Source: an uncultured bacterium (lineage in GTDB: Bacteria > Bacillota > Clostridia > Lachnospirales > Lachnospiraceae). Taken from it: a stretch of 14,194 nucleotides of DNA. Position 1 is the stretch's first letter, and the number at the start of each line of letters is the position of its first letter. Shown here piece by piece: positions 7,456 through 14,053 of this stretch. Where the stretch lies: assembly GCA_946061355.1 (NCBI GenBank), contig CAMGRE010000039.1:1-14194 (forward strand), written 5' to 3'. A program made the translations under genes and the position numbers. The notes below the pieces were generated by a model, which saw nothing but the letters and a program-made list of their open reading frames with translations, was not told the origin of the DNA and made no database searches.

Positions 7456-10038
7456 TTATTTTTTTTCTGCAACCAGAGTTCCGTCTTTTACGGAAATCAA
7501 AATGGTATCTCCTGTGTTCACCTGATCGGCGAGGATCAGTTTTGCAGACAGCGTCTCCACATATTTCTGGATATAACGCTTCAGAGGTCTGGCTCCGAAT
7601 ACCGGATCGTAGCCGTTGTCCACGATATACTGCTCCGCCTCCGGCGTCAGCTCCACCGTCAGTTCCCTGTCGGCAAGCCGTCTGTCCAGATCGGCGATAA
7701 TCAGATGGATAGTGCCGCCGATGTTGTCCTTCGTGAGAGGCTTGAACAGGATTGTCTCATCGAGACGGTTCAAAAACTCCGGACGGAACGAACCGCGCAG
7801 TTCCTCCATCACATGCGCCTCAGCGTCAGATTTAATATTGCCGTTCTCGTCAATGCCGTCGAGCAGATACTGCGCGCCGATGTTGGAAGTCATGATCAGG
7901 ATCGTATTCTTGAAATCGACCGTCCTGCCCTGAGAATCCGTGATACGACCGTCATCCAGCACCTGTAAGAGTACATTGAACACATCGGGATGCGCTTTCT
8001 CAATCTCATCAAAGAGCACAACGGAATACGGTTTCCTGCGGACTGCCTCGGTGAGCTGGCCGCCCTCCTCATAGCCCACATATCCGGGAGGCGCTCCGAT
8101 CAGACGGGACACAGAGTATTTCTCCATGTACTCGCTCATATCGATACGGACCATGTTATTCTCATCATCAAACAGCGCTGCCGCAAGCGCTTTCGCAAGC
8201 TCTGTCTTGCCGACGCCGGTAGGCCCTAAGAACAGGAATGATCCGATCGGCTTCGTCGGGTCCTTGATGCCCGCCTTGGACCGGATGATCGCTTCCGTAA
8301 CCTTCGTAACGCCCTCATCCTGTCCCACAACTCTCTTGTGGAGTTCCTCGTCAAGGTGCAGCGTCTTGTTGCGCTCGCTCTCTGTCAGCTTCGCCACCGG
8401 GATACCCGTCCAGCGGGAGATGATCCTGGCGATCTCCTCCTCGGACACACTCTCATGTACCAGAGACAGATCCTTGCCCTTCAGGGCGTCCTCCTCGATC
8501 TCAAGCTGCTTCTTCAGCGCGGGCAGTTTGCCGTAACTGAGTTCCGCCGCTTTCTCCAGATTGCCCTCTCTCTGCGCGATCTGGATCTGACTGTTCAGAT
8601 TCTCGATCTCCTCACGCATCTTCGACAGTTTCTCGACGGAAGCCTTCTCATTGTCCCACTGGGCCTTTCTGTTCTGGAATTCCGCTTTCAGCTCTGCCAG
8701 TTCTTTCTGGAGAGTCTCCAGACGCTCCTTACTCAGTCTGTCATCCTCTTTCTTGAGCGCTGCCTCCTCGATCTCCATCTGCATCACTTTTCGTTGCAGT
8801 TCATCGAGTTCGGTCGGCATGGAATCCAGTTCTGTCTTGATCAGCGCGCACGCCTCGTCGACCAGATCGATCGCCTTATCCGGCAGGAAACGGTCGGAGA
8901 TATAACGGTTGGACAGCACTGCAGCGCTGACCAGCGCACCGTCCATGATCTTCACGCCGTGGTAGACCTCATAGCGTTCCTTCAAGCCACGCAGGATGGA
9001 GATCGTGTCCTCAACCGTCGGCTCATCCACCGTCACTGGCTGGAAACGACGCTCCAGCGCGGCATCCTTCTCGATATACTGTCTGTACTCATCGAGCGTC
9101 GTCGCACCGATACAGTGCAGCTCGCCCCTTGCCAGCATGGGCTTGAGCATATTGCCGGCATCGAGTGCGCCGTCCGTCTTGCCTGCGCCGACGATCGTGT
9201 GCAGCTCATCGATGAACAGAATGATCTGTCCGTCACTGTTCTTCACATCCTCAAGCACGGCTTTCAGACGCTCCTCAAACTCACCGCGGTATTTGGCGCC
9301 TGCCACCAGCGCGCCCATATCAAGTGCGAAAATCTTCTTATCTTTCAGTCCGGCAGGTACATCGCCCCGGACGATACGCTGTGCCAGACCTTCCACCACA
9401 GCAGTCTTGCCGACGCCGGGCTCACCGATCAGCACAGGGTTATTCTTCGTCTTACGCGAGAGGATACGGATCACATTCCGGATCTCACTGTCCCTGCCGA
9501 TCACGGGATCGAGCTTCTCATTCCTTGCCTTTTCCACCAGATCCTGTCCGTATTTCTCCAATGTATCATAGGTTGCCTCGGGATTGTCGCTCGTCACACG
9601 CTGATTGCCGCGCACGGTCGAGAGCGCCTGAAGGAACCGCTCCCTCGTGATCCCGTACTCCTTGAAGATCTCCTTGATCTCACGGTTTGGATGCCTGATC
9701 ATGGAGAGGAACAGATGCTCCACCGACACGTACTCGTCGCCCATCTGCTTCGCCTCATCTTCCGCCGAGATCAGCACCTTATTCAGATCCTGTCCCATGT
9801 AGACCTGACCGCCCTGCACCTTTACACGCTTCTCCAGCGCCTGCTTTGCCCTGTCCGTAAAATGCGGCAGATTGATCTCCATCTTCTCGATCATCTTCTT
9901 GATCAGACTGTCCTCTATCGTCAGAAGGCTATACAGAAGATGCTCCTGCTCAATTTCCTGATTGCCGTATTCATACGCCAGCTTTTCGCAGCCTTCTACG
10001 GCTTCCATAGATTTCTGCGTAAATTTCGAAATATTCAT
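7456..10038 (-). CDS. clpB: ClpB disaggregase (Hsp100)
   Basis: An 860-aa AAA+ chaperone that works with DnaK/DnaJ/GrpE to pull apart aggregated proteins in the cytoplasm. Domains in order: N-terminal repeat domain (1-145); first ATPase with Walker A GEPGVGKTAVVEG and Walker B ILFIDELH; long coiled-coil M domain (about 400-525, rich in E/K/L); second ATPase with GPTGVGKTELAK, pore loop GYVGYEEGG and Walker B VVLFDEIEKAH; C-terminal small domain. Length is standard for ClpB and the M domain separates it from ClpC and ClpE. The frame reaches a GTG at 10044, but AAGGAGG is seven bases before the ATG at 10038 and only one before the GTG, so 10038 is taken. A CIRCE element overlaps its promoter. 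Confidence 0.96.
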   Translation of the reverse strand: MNISKFTQKSMEAVEGCEKLAYEYGNQEIEQEHLLYSLLTIEDSLIKKMIEKMEINLPHFTDRAKQALEKRVKVQGGQVYMGQDLNKVLISAEDEAKQMGDEYVSVEHLFLSMIRHPNREIKEIFKEYGITRERFLQALSTVRGNQRVTSDNPEATYDTLEKYGQDLVEKARNEKLDPVIGRDSEIRNVIRILSRKTKNNPVLIGEPGVGKTAVVEGLAQRIVRGDVPAGLKDKKIFALDMGALVAGAKYRGEFEERLKAVLEDVKNSDGQIILFIDELHTIVGAGKTDGALDAGNMLKPMLARGELHCIGATTLDEYRQYIEKDAALERRFQPVTVDEPTVEDTISILRGLKERYEVYHGVKIMDGALVSAAVLSNRYISDRFLPDKAIDLVDEACALIKTELDSMPTELDELQRKVMQMEIEEAALKKEDDRLSKERLETLQKELAELKAEFQNRKAQWDNEKASVEKLSKMREEIENLNSQIQIAQREGNLEKAAELSYGKLPALKKQLEIEEDALKGKDLSLVHESVSEEEIARIISRWTGIPVAKLTESERNKTLHLDEELHKRVVGQDEGVTKVTEAIIRSKAGIKDPTKPIGSFLFLGPTGVGKTELAKALAAALFDDENNMVRIDMSEYMEKYSVSRLIGAPPGYVGYEEGGQLTEAVRRKPYSVVLFDEIEKAHPDVFNVLLQVLDDGRITDSQGRTVDFKNTILIMTSNIGAQYLLDGIDENGNIKSDAEAHVMEELRGSFRPEFLNRLDETILFKPLTKDNIGGTIHLIIADLDRRLADRELTVELTPEAEQYIVDNGYDPVFGARPLKRYIQKYVETLSAKLILADQVNTGDTILISVKDGTLVAEKK

Positions 10039-10061
10039 AGCCACTCCTCCTTACATGCTTG

Positions 10062-10086
10062 TTTGTTATAGTTCTCCTATAACAAG
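10062..10086 (-). promoter_or_regulatory. 5'-leader hairpin of clpB
   Basis: GTTATAG (10065-10071) and CTATAAC (10077-10083) pair perfectly around a five-base loop, extendable to nine or ten pairs with the flanking T/A bases. The expected transcription start, given the -10 box at 10091-10096, falls at about 10083-10086, so the stem would form the extreme 5' end of the mRNA. Such stems often stabilise messages. Confidence 0.5.
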
Positions 10087-10090
10087 TATT

Positions 10091-10119
10091 ACTCTATCAC
10101 AAAAATTAGCACTCGTCAA
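10091..10119 (-). promoter_or_regulatory. clpB promoter (vegetative sigma type)
   Basis: On the minus strand TTGACG (10119-10114) and TAGAGT (10096-10091) are separated by 17 bases. The -35 box lies within the CIRCE spacer and first base of its arm, so HrcA bound at CIRCE would occlude RNA polymerase. Confidence 0.7.
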
Positions 10120-10132
10120 CACCGAGTGCTAA
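10106..10132. promoter_or_regulatory. CIRCE operator (HrcA binding site)
   Basis: TTAGCACTC, nine bases, GAGTGCTAA: an exact match to the consensus CIRCE inverted repeat. HrcA, the heat-shock repressor kept active by GroEL, binds here. CIRCE is best known before groESL and dnaK; in many Firmicutes clp genes are controlled by CtsR instead, so its place before clpB puts this operon in the HrcA regulon. Confidence 0.97.
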
Positions 10133-10237
10133 TAATTTTGATCTTTTTCTTCAGTACAATTTTTTAGAACATTTCTCTGTCTGTAGTATTCTTGATAATG
10201 CCGGAAATATTCAGTAATAACCCCATCAGAAAAGATA

Positions 10238-10562
10238 CTAAATGGTGATTTAGCCTATCTTAAATTGTGATCTGTCAGGGCAGCCTATACGGTCATTATG
10301 TTGCAAAAATTAATTTCACCCGTAGGGGATTCTGTGTTGCTACGGTTGCTTTATTGGCTTTGTGGGTCTCGACCGTAGCGGCACCAGCTGTTCTACGGTC
10401 GTTCTGCCACTTTCGTGGTTTCCAGCCGTAGCTGTGCCAGCCGCTCTACGGTCACTCTGCCACTTTCGTGGTTTCCAACCGTAACGCTCCCCGCCATACT
10501 ACGGTTACTTTGATTTTTTTGCCACATCAACCGTATTATCCACTGAACTAAATCACTATTTA
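10238..10562. repeat. Short inverted repeats bracketing the hairpin array
   Basis: TAAATGGTGATTTAG (10239-10253) recurs in inverted orientation at 10548-10562 with 14 of 15 bases identical. Each copy is itself a small palindrome (CTAAAT, four bases, ATTTA). They lie on either side of the 53-bp repeat array, 34 bases before its first unit and 12 bases after its last stem. This would suit the ends of a small non-autonomous element, though no transposase is present and no target duplication is evident. Confidence 0.45.
10287..10535. repeat. Five-unit tandem array of 53-bp hairpin repeats
   Basis: TACGG occurs at 10288, 10341, 10394, 10447 and 10500, exactly 53 bases apart each time. Its complement CCGTA occurs at 10320, 10373, 10426, 10479 and 10531. 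Each unit is therefore a hairpin of the form CTACGG, about 27 bases, CCGTAG, then a spacer of about 14 bases. Units 2 and 3 are most alike (sharing CTGCCACTTTCGTGG, with an inner CCAC/GTGG stem); units 1 and 5 (the outer ones) have drifted. A 53-base period is not a multiple of three, so it is not protein-coding. It fills most of the 600-base gap between clpB and the toxin remnant. Function unknown. Confidence 0.85.
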
Positions 10563-10626
10563 ATTGGTCATCAAACTCAAAATTGCCTATATTTTCAAAT
10601 GAAATTTCTACGAAAGAAATGTGCCC

Positions 10627-10659
10627 CCATTGGACACTTCTATAAGAGGTGTCCAATGG
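10627..10659. repeat. 33-bp near-perfect palindrome
   Basis: Arms 10627-10641 (CCATTGGACACTTCT) and 10645-10659 pair at 14 of 15 positions, with one G-T, around ATA. Neither side is followed by a T-run, so an intrinsic terminator is not supported. It resembles two insertion-sequence ends lying back to back, or a binding site. The rest of 10660-10739 is AT-rich, with nothing else recognised. Confidence 0.7.
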
Positions 10660-10739
10660 AGGCTCCTGTTAAGATTATTATACACAGACCATTCAAAAAA
10701 GCATCCTACATATGGATTCTCTTTTGCAATATTTTTACC

Positions 10740-10975
10740 CTATTTTTGATGTTCAATAATCCACTGTAGAATATCCTCTGCTCCAATCTTATCTGATGCA
10801 AGTGCAAGAATGGTATCACTCAATTCTTTCTGACTATAGGACAACTCATATCCATTCAGTGCCAAAAAAACCAACATCACATGAGCACCAAGCCTTTTGT
10901 TGCCATCAATCATTGAATGATTTTTTACCAAACCAAAACAAAGCCTGGCTGCTTTTGCCTGAATACGATCATCTT
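10740..10975 (-). pseudogene. doc: Doc/Fic-type toxin remnant, N-terminal part missing
   Basis: The frame reads DDRIQAKAARLCFGLVKNH, then SMIDGNKRLGAHVMLVFLAL, then NGYELSYSQKELSDTILALA, and ends WIIEHQK. This matches the C-terminal 75-80 residues of death-on-curing toxins of about 125-130 aa, which modify elongation factor Tu. The Fic-type loop is HSMIDGNKR, with Met where Phe is usual. The first 50 or so residues are absent: in this frame two stops lie just upstream, within the antitoxin gene, and the homologous stretch begins right at the antitoxin stop. A deletion from the antitoxin's end to about toxin codon 50-55 explains this. A TTG codon at 10931 could start a 63-aa fragment, but no ribosome binding site supports it. 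Confidence 0.75.
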
Positions 10976-11211
10976 GCGAGTACCTTATATGCTTCCATAT
11001 TTTGATTTATTAACCGTTCAGATATGGAAAGCACATCCTCTGTTGCTGCAATCCTTTCTTTTTCAGCCTTGCTGAAATCAATAACAAGATATCTGGGTAT
11101 ATTATTCTTTAATATGACTGCCGTTCCGTGCTCATCAACCACTTTTGTAACTCTGGAAAAATTCTGGTTTGCTTCCGTAATTGAAATCATTGTATTGGTG
11201 TCTATTGTCAT
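10969..11211 (-). CDS. phd: Phd-family antitoxin
   Basis: An 80-aa protein starting MTIDTNTMISITEANQNFSR, the typical Phd/YefM DNA-binding opening, followed by VILKNNIPRYLVIDF and a C-terminal helix (ISERLINQNMEAYKVLAR) that in this family wraps the cognate toxin. It appears complete. Phd neutralises Doc and represses its own promoter. The ATG at 11211 follows GAGAGG by ten bases. Its partner toxin downstream is truncated, leaving it an orphan antitoxin. Its own promoter and two palindromes lie directly upstream. Confidence 0.87.
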   Translation of the reverse strand: MTIDTNTMISITEANQNFSRVTKVVDEHGTAVILKNNIPRYLVIDFSKAEKERIAATEDVLSISERLINQNMEAYKVLAR

Positions 11212-11231
11212 TCTTCATGCACCTCTCTTTC

Positions 11232-11262
11232 ACATATATTATATGTAAATTCTAGCTAGAAT
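11232..11262. promoter_or_regulatory. Palindromic operators in the antitoxin promoter
   Basis: Two perfect palindromes lie side by side: ATTCTAGCTAGAAT (11249-11262), between the -35 and -10 boxes, and ACATATATTATATGT (11232-11246, single central base), covering the -10. They are placed where an autorepressing Phd would block transcription. Binding is inferred. Confidence 0.6.
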
Positions 11263-11266
11263 ACAA
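11238..11266 (-). promoter_or_regulatory. Promoter of the phd antitoxin gene
   Basis: On the minus strand TTGTAT (11266-11261) and a perfect TATAAT (11243-11238) are 17 bases apart, 27 bases before the ATG at 11211. Confidence 0.75.
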
Positions 11267-11321
11267 CCTATTTTCACAAAACTTCCGTTTCGCATAAACT
11301 ATCAAGTTTCGTAAAAATCAA

Positions 11322-11918
11322 TCAATCCGCAGATTCCTTCCTGATAAAATGCGTCCTGAAAAAATGTTCCGCATGCTCCTCAAACAGCGGCAGCAGTTCC
11401 GCCTCGTCATATTCGACAAATTGATACAGATAAAACGGTGCGTACAGTTCCATCGCAAAGACGCGGGGATTACCCTCGACCATAAGCCCCTGCGACTGCA
11501 GCTCGCGGAAAATCTTCTCCTCCGTATCGAGCGGAATGTCCACAAAGAATTTCTTGTAAAGCTCCGCCATATCCGGATTCTTAAATTTCTCGATCAGAAG
11601 CAGCCGCCTGAATGCAACGATCCATGGATCCTTCGTCTGATACGCAAACATCGACAGGCACATCTCCCTGACCGCTTCGATTCCGCGTATCTGTGCTGTG
11701 ATCTGCTCGGCATGTTCCATATAGTTCTGTCTGGAGGATTCGACGATCGAATCAAAGATCTCCTGTTTTCCCTTGAAATGCTTATACAGGGCGCTCGGCC
11801 CGATCCCGACCTCATCCGCGATCATCTTCACCGATACCCCGTCAAATCCGTTTGCTGAAAAAAGCATGAGCGCTTCTTCCATAATGCGATCTCTCGTATT
11901 TCCTTTTTTGCGTCCCAT
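11322..11918 (-). CDS. TetR/AcrR-family transcriptional regulator
   Basis: A 198-aa protein beginning MGRKKGNTRDRIMEEALMLF with the standard TetR N-terminal helix-turn-helix (about residues 26-48: VSVKMIADEVGIGPSALYKHF), then a variable helical ligand-binding domain. The frame runs upstream to 12086, but that extension crosses the preceding gene and lacks support; GGGAG six bases before the ATG at 11918 fixes the start. It lies 38 bases downstream of the small membrane protein gene and shares its promoter, which bears two copies of a TetR-like operator. Autorepression relieved by an unknown ligand is the likely mode. The ligand cannot be predicted. Confidence 0.9.
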   Translation of the reverse strand: MGRKKGNTRDRIMEEALMLFSANGFDGVSVKMIADEVGIGPSALYKHFKGKQEIFDSIVESSRQNYMEHAEQITAQIRGIEAVREMCLSMFAYQTKDPWIVAFRRLLLIEKFKNPDMAELYKKFFVDIPLDTEEKIFRELQSQGLMVEGNPRVFAMELYAPFYLYQFVEYDEAELLPLFEEHAEHFFRTHFIRKESAD

Positions 11919-11956
11919 ATGAATCTCCCATCCCTTTCCATTATTGGATATGTATA

Positions 11957-12265
11957 CTATTTTTTCAACTTCACCAGACCAAATATCTTCCAAAACACAA
12001 ACCACACGAACAGCACAAGCAGCACGACAACAGCAGTCTTCACGCAGACCATCTTTACTGCAGATACCGAGGATGTGATCCTGCACACCGTCTCAAGACG
12101 CTTCGGATAATTCACAAGCATCAGCGTGATCGGACTGAAATCGATCACCCACAGAAGCACGGCAAATACTATTGTCGCTACGCATGCCTTCCATGTCGTC
12201 ATAGAGTTTACATAACTATCAATCTTCTCTCTTATCATTTTAACTCTTCCTTTCTTTTCTTCCAT
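11957..12265 (-). CDS. Small two-helix membrane protein of unknown function
   Basis: A 102-aa protein I do not recognise. It has a charged N-terminus (MEEKKGRVKMIREKI), a first membrane segment at about 26-46 (ACVATIVFAVLLWVI), a polar stretch NYPKRLETVCR, a second segment at about 72-94 (VVVLLVLFVWFVFW) and a basic tail KLKK. The ATG at 12265 follows GGAGG by five bases; another in-frame ATG nine codons later also has a reasonable site. It is the first gene after a near-consensus promoter with two operators and is followed by a TetR regulator, so it is probably the regulated product, perhaps a membrane stress or efflux-related factor. That role is inference from context only. Confidence 0.75.
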   Translation of the reverse strand: MEEKKGRVKMIREKIDSYVNSMTTWKACVATIVFAVLLWVIDFSPITLMLVNYPKRLETVCRITSSVSAVKMVCVKTAVVVLLVLFVWFVFWKIFGLVKLKK

Positions 12266-12356
12266 AACATCCTCCGCTATTTTATCTTCCCGGTCTCAAT
12301 TCCAAATTACTTTCTTTGTTATCTGTTTGCTTTCGCATTCATATTTTACAACGCAA

Positions 12357-12407
12357 AAGGTGAACGTTTATTCACCAATTGCATTATAGTGAATAAACGT
12401 TCACCTT
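12357..12407. promoter_or_regulatory. Paired TetR-type operators (19-bp perfect inverted repeat)
   Basis: AAGGTGAACGTTTATTCAC (12357-12375) and its exact complement (12389-12407) are separated by 13 bases. Each arm also holds a partial palindrome GTGAA, six bases, TTCAC, the form expected of a TetR-dimer site. The first-encountered copy (12389-12407) fills the promoter spacer; the second covers the early transcribed region. Confidence 0.8.
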
Positions 12408-12412
12408 GTCAA
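12383..12412 (-). promoter_or_regulatory. Consensus promoter of the membrane protein-TetR unit
   Basis: On the minus strand TTGACA (12412-12407) and TATAAT (12388-12383) are both perfect hexamers, 18 bases apart. Such a strong promoter implies effective repression, consistent with the operator between the boxes. A leader of about 110 bases follows before the ATG at 12265. Confidence 0.88.
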
Positions 12413-12451
12413 GCTTTTTCTACAATCTCGCTTCTCGCTTCTATACTTACC

Positions 12452-12979
12452 TTATTCAGACGGAAGCCGCTTTCTGACTGCCTTTCCGAGTAAAATTGCA
12501 ATCGTTATTTTAATCAGATCAAACGGAATAAAGGGAAATACGCACGCTGTCAGCGCATACATGATGGCCGACTGCGTCTGCACGACGAACCAGACGGTTC
12601 CGAACAGGTACGCAACCAGAGTGCCCAGCACCATGCCGAGCCACGTGGGGATCGCTCTGCGCTGAACCCGCTCCATGATCACACCGCAAATAATCGTCAT
12701 AAAGATGAATCCCACCAGATATCCGCCTGTAGGCCCTGCCAGCTTACCGATTCCTCCGGCGAAGCCCGAGAAGACGGGAAGTCCGACCGCGCCGAGAAGC
12801 ATGTAAACCAGATAACTGATACACGCCTTTTTCGTGCCGAGCAGATACACCGTCAGGTAGATCACCAGATTGGTCAGTGAGATCGGGATCGGCCCGATCG
12901 GTACGGACATCGGCCCCAGGATACACATCAATGCCGCCATAATGGCGCAAACCGTCATATTACGTGTCTTATTGTTCAT
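12452..12979 (-). CDS. bioY: BioY, substrate-binding component of a biotin ECF transporter
   Basis: A 175-aa integral membrane protein with about six hydrophobic helices. Family motifs include GPIPISLTNLVIYLTVYLLG, GLPVFSGFAGGIGKLAGPTGGYL and the late PFIPFDLIKI. BioY binds biotin with high affinity; together with the energy-coupling ATPases and EcfT (encoded elsewhere) it imports it. The frame extends to a GTG at 13015, but that stretch contains AGGAGG nine bases ahead of the ATG at 12979, which is the better start. It follows bioB by 56 bases with no terminator, so both respond to the upstream biotin operator. Confidence 0.93.
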   Translation of the reverse strand: MNNKTRNMTVCAIMAALMCILGPMSVPIGPIPISLTNLVIYLTVYLLGTKKACISYLVYMLLGAVGLPVFSGFAGGIGKLAGPTGGYLVGFIFMTIICGVIMERVQRRAIPTWLGMVLGTLVAYLFGTVWFVVQTQSAIMYALTACVFPFIPFDLIKITIAILLGKAVRKRLPSE

Positions 12980-13035
12980 TATTTCCTGCCTCCTGTTATT
13001 CTGCATTGGACGCACTCATTCCACACGTCCCGCGA

Positions 13036-14025
13036 TCATCTGTTTTCCGTTTTCTGGTATTCCGGGATCACATCCCTGCCAAGTCCTGCGAGCATTTGTT
13101 TATCGCTGCGGATCGTGGCGCACGCCGCCGTCGTCAGCATATTGCCGGTGATCGTCGCCGAGACGCCCGACTGAAAAGCGATCTCGCCGTCATTTGTCAA
13201 CAGTGCGCGACCTGCGCCAAGCCTGATATTTGCCTCCGGATTGATGTATCTGAAAAACGCGACCGTCCTGAGGATATCCGGCTCCGAGATGCGCTCCAGA
13301 TCCTCAAGCGGTGTCCCCTTGATCGGCATCAGCGCGTTGAGCGGAATGGAGTCAACTCCCATCTCCGCAAGACTCACTGCCATGTCAAGGCGGTCTTCCC
13401 ACGTCTCTCCCATGCCGATGATCCCGCCGGAGCAGGCACACATGCCCTCCTCCTTCACCAGCTTCAGTGTTTCCACCTTCTGGTCAAAGGTATGAGTCGT
13501 ACAGATATTGGGGAAATTTCTTCTGGATGTTTCGATATTATGATGATAGCTGGTCACTCCTGCCTCATGGAGTCGGTGTAACTGCTCTCTGGTGAGAAAT
13601 CCCATCGAGGCGCACAGATCAATCTTACATTCCCTGTGCATCGTCTCATACGCGTGGATCGCCTTATCAAACTCCTCTCCCGTGAGCGCTCTGCCCGATG
13701 TCACGATGGAGAAACGGTCAACACCCTCCGATTCGTTCATCCTGCATGCTTTCACGATCTCTTCTTCCGGCAGAAAGTCATACACCTCACAGTCCGTGTG
13801 GTGATGGGCAGACTGTGCACAGTATTTGCAGTCCTCCGGACATCTCCCGCTCCTGCCGTTGATGATGGAACACAGATCCACCTTGTCGCCGATAAAATAT
13901 TCCCTCAACCGGTCTGCCCCTTTGCACAGTTCCTCCAGATCGCACATCAGGAAAAAGGACAGGTCATCCTCTCTTGTCAGCCGCCTGCCGCCAATGATCT
14001 CTTCCGCCAGTTTCATCAAATCCAT
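13036..14025 (-). CDS. bioB: Biotin synthase (radical SAM)
   Basis: A 329-aa radical SAM enzyme that inserts sulfur into dethiobiotin, the last step of biotin synthesis. C62, C66 and C69 (RCPEDCKYC) bind the 4Fe-4S/SAM cluster. Further family motifs are YHHNIETS, CSGGIIGMGETWEDR and IRLGAGR. Compared with E. coli BioB, the auxiliary-cluster ligands Cys128, Cys188 and Arg260 have counterparts at Cys138, Cys198 and Arg268, but the place of Cys97 is Ser106 (RFSIVTSGR). The start ATG at 14025 follows AGGAGA by eight bases. It is first in the bioB-bioY unit; no bioA, bioD or bioF is in the window, suggesting the cell may use imported dethiobiotin or place those genes elsewhere. Confidence 0.95.
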   Translation of the reverse strand: MDLMKLAEEIIGGRRLTREDDLSFFLMCDLEELCKGADRLREYFIGDKVDLCSIINGRSGRCPEDCKYCAQSAHHHTDCEVYDFLPEEEIVKACRMNESEGVDRFSIVTSGRALTGEEFDKAIHAYETMHRECKIDLCASMGFLTREQLHRLHEAGVTSYHHNIETSRRNFPNICTTHTFDQKVETLKLVKEEGMCACSGGIIGMGETWEDRLDMAVSLAEMGVDSIPLNALMPIKGTPLEDLERISEPDILRTVAFFRYINPEANIRLGAGRALLTNDGEIAFQSGVSATITGNMLTTAACATIRSDKQMLAGLGRDVIPEYQKTENR

Positions 14026-14053
14026 ATGCTTTCTCTCCTGTCACCATATCTTC

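Noticed and set aside
8338..10071. 577-aa plus-strand frame opposite clpB
   Set aside because: Antisense shadow of a strongly conserved gene; its residue pattern (rich in L, H, R) follows from clpB codon bias.
10129..10257. Open stretch on the minus strand ending KDQNY inside CIRCE (peptide-like EYFRHYQEYYRQRN)
   Set aside because: About 42 codons bounded by stops, without a start or ribosome binding site and with no recognisable family. Possibly a gene remnant, but unsupported.
10287..10535. CRISPR array
   Set aside because: Repeats are imperfect, the inter-stem spacers are only about 14 bases, and no cas gene is nearby.
10393..10656. 87-aa minus-strand frame across the repeat array
   Set aside because: It runs through three of the 53-bp hairpin units, whose period would shift the frame at each repeat. 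It has no ribosome binding site and begins inside the 33-bp palindrome.
11285..11316. Possible terminator between TetR and phd (AAACTT/AAGTTT pairing)
   Set aside because: Long loop, weak AT stem and no T-run at the right distance.
11919..12086. N-terminal extension of the TetR regulator to 12086
   Set aside because: It would overlap the membrane protein gene and has no ribosome binding site; the ATG at 11918 has one and matches TetR family starts.
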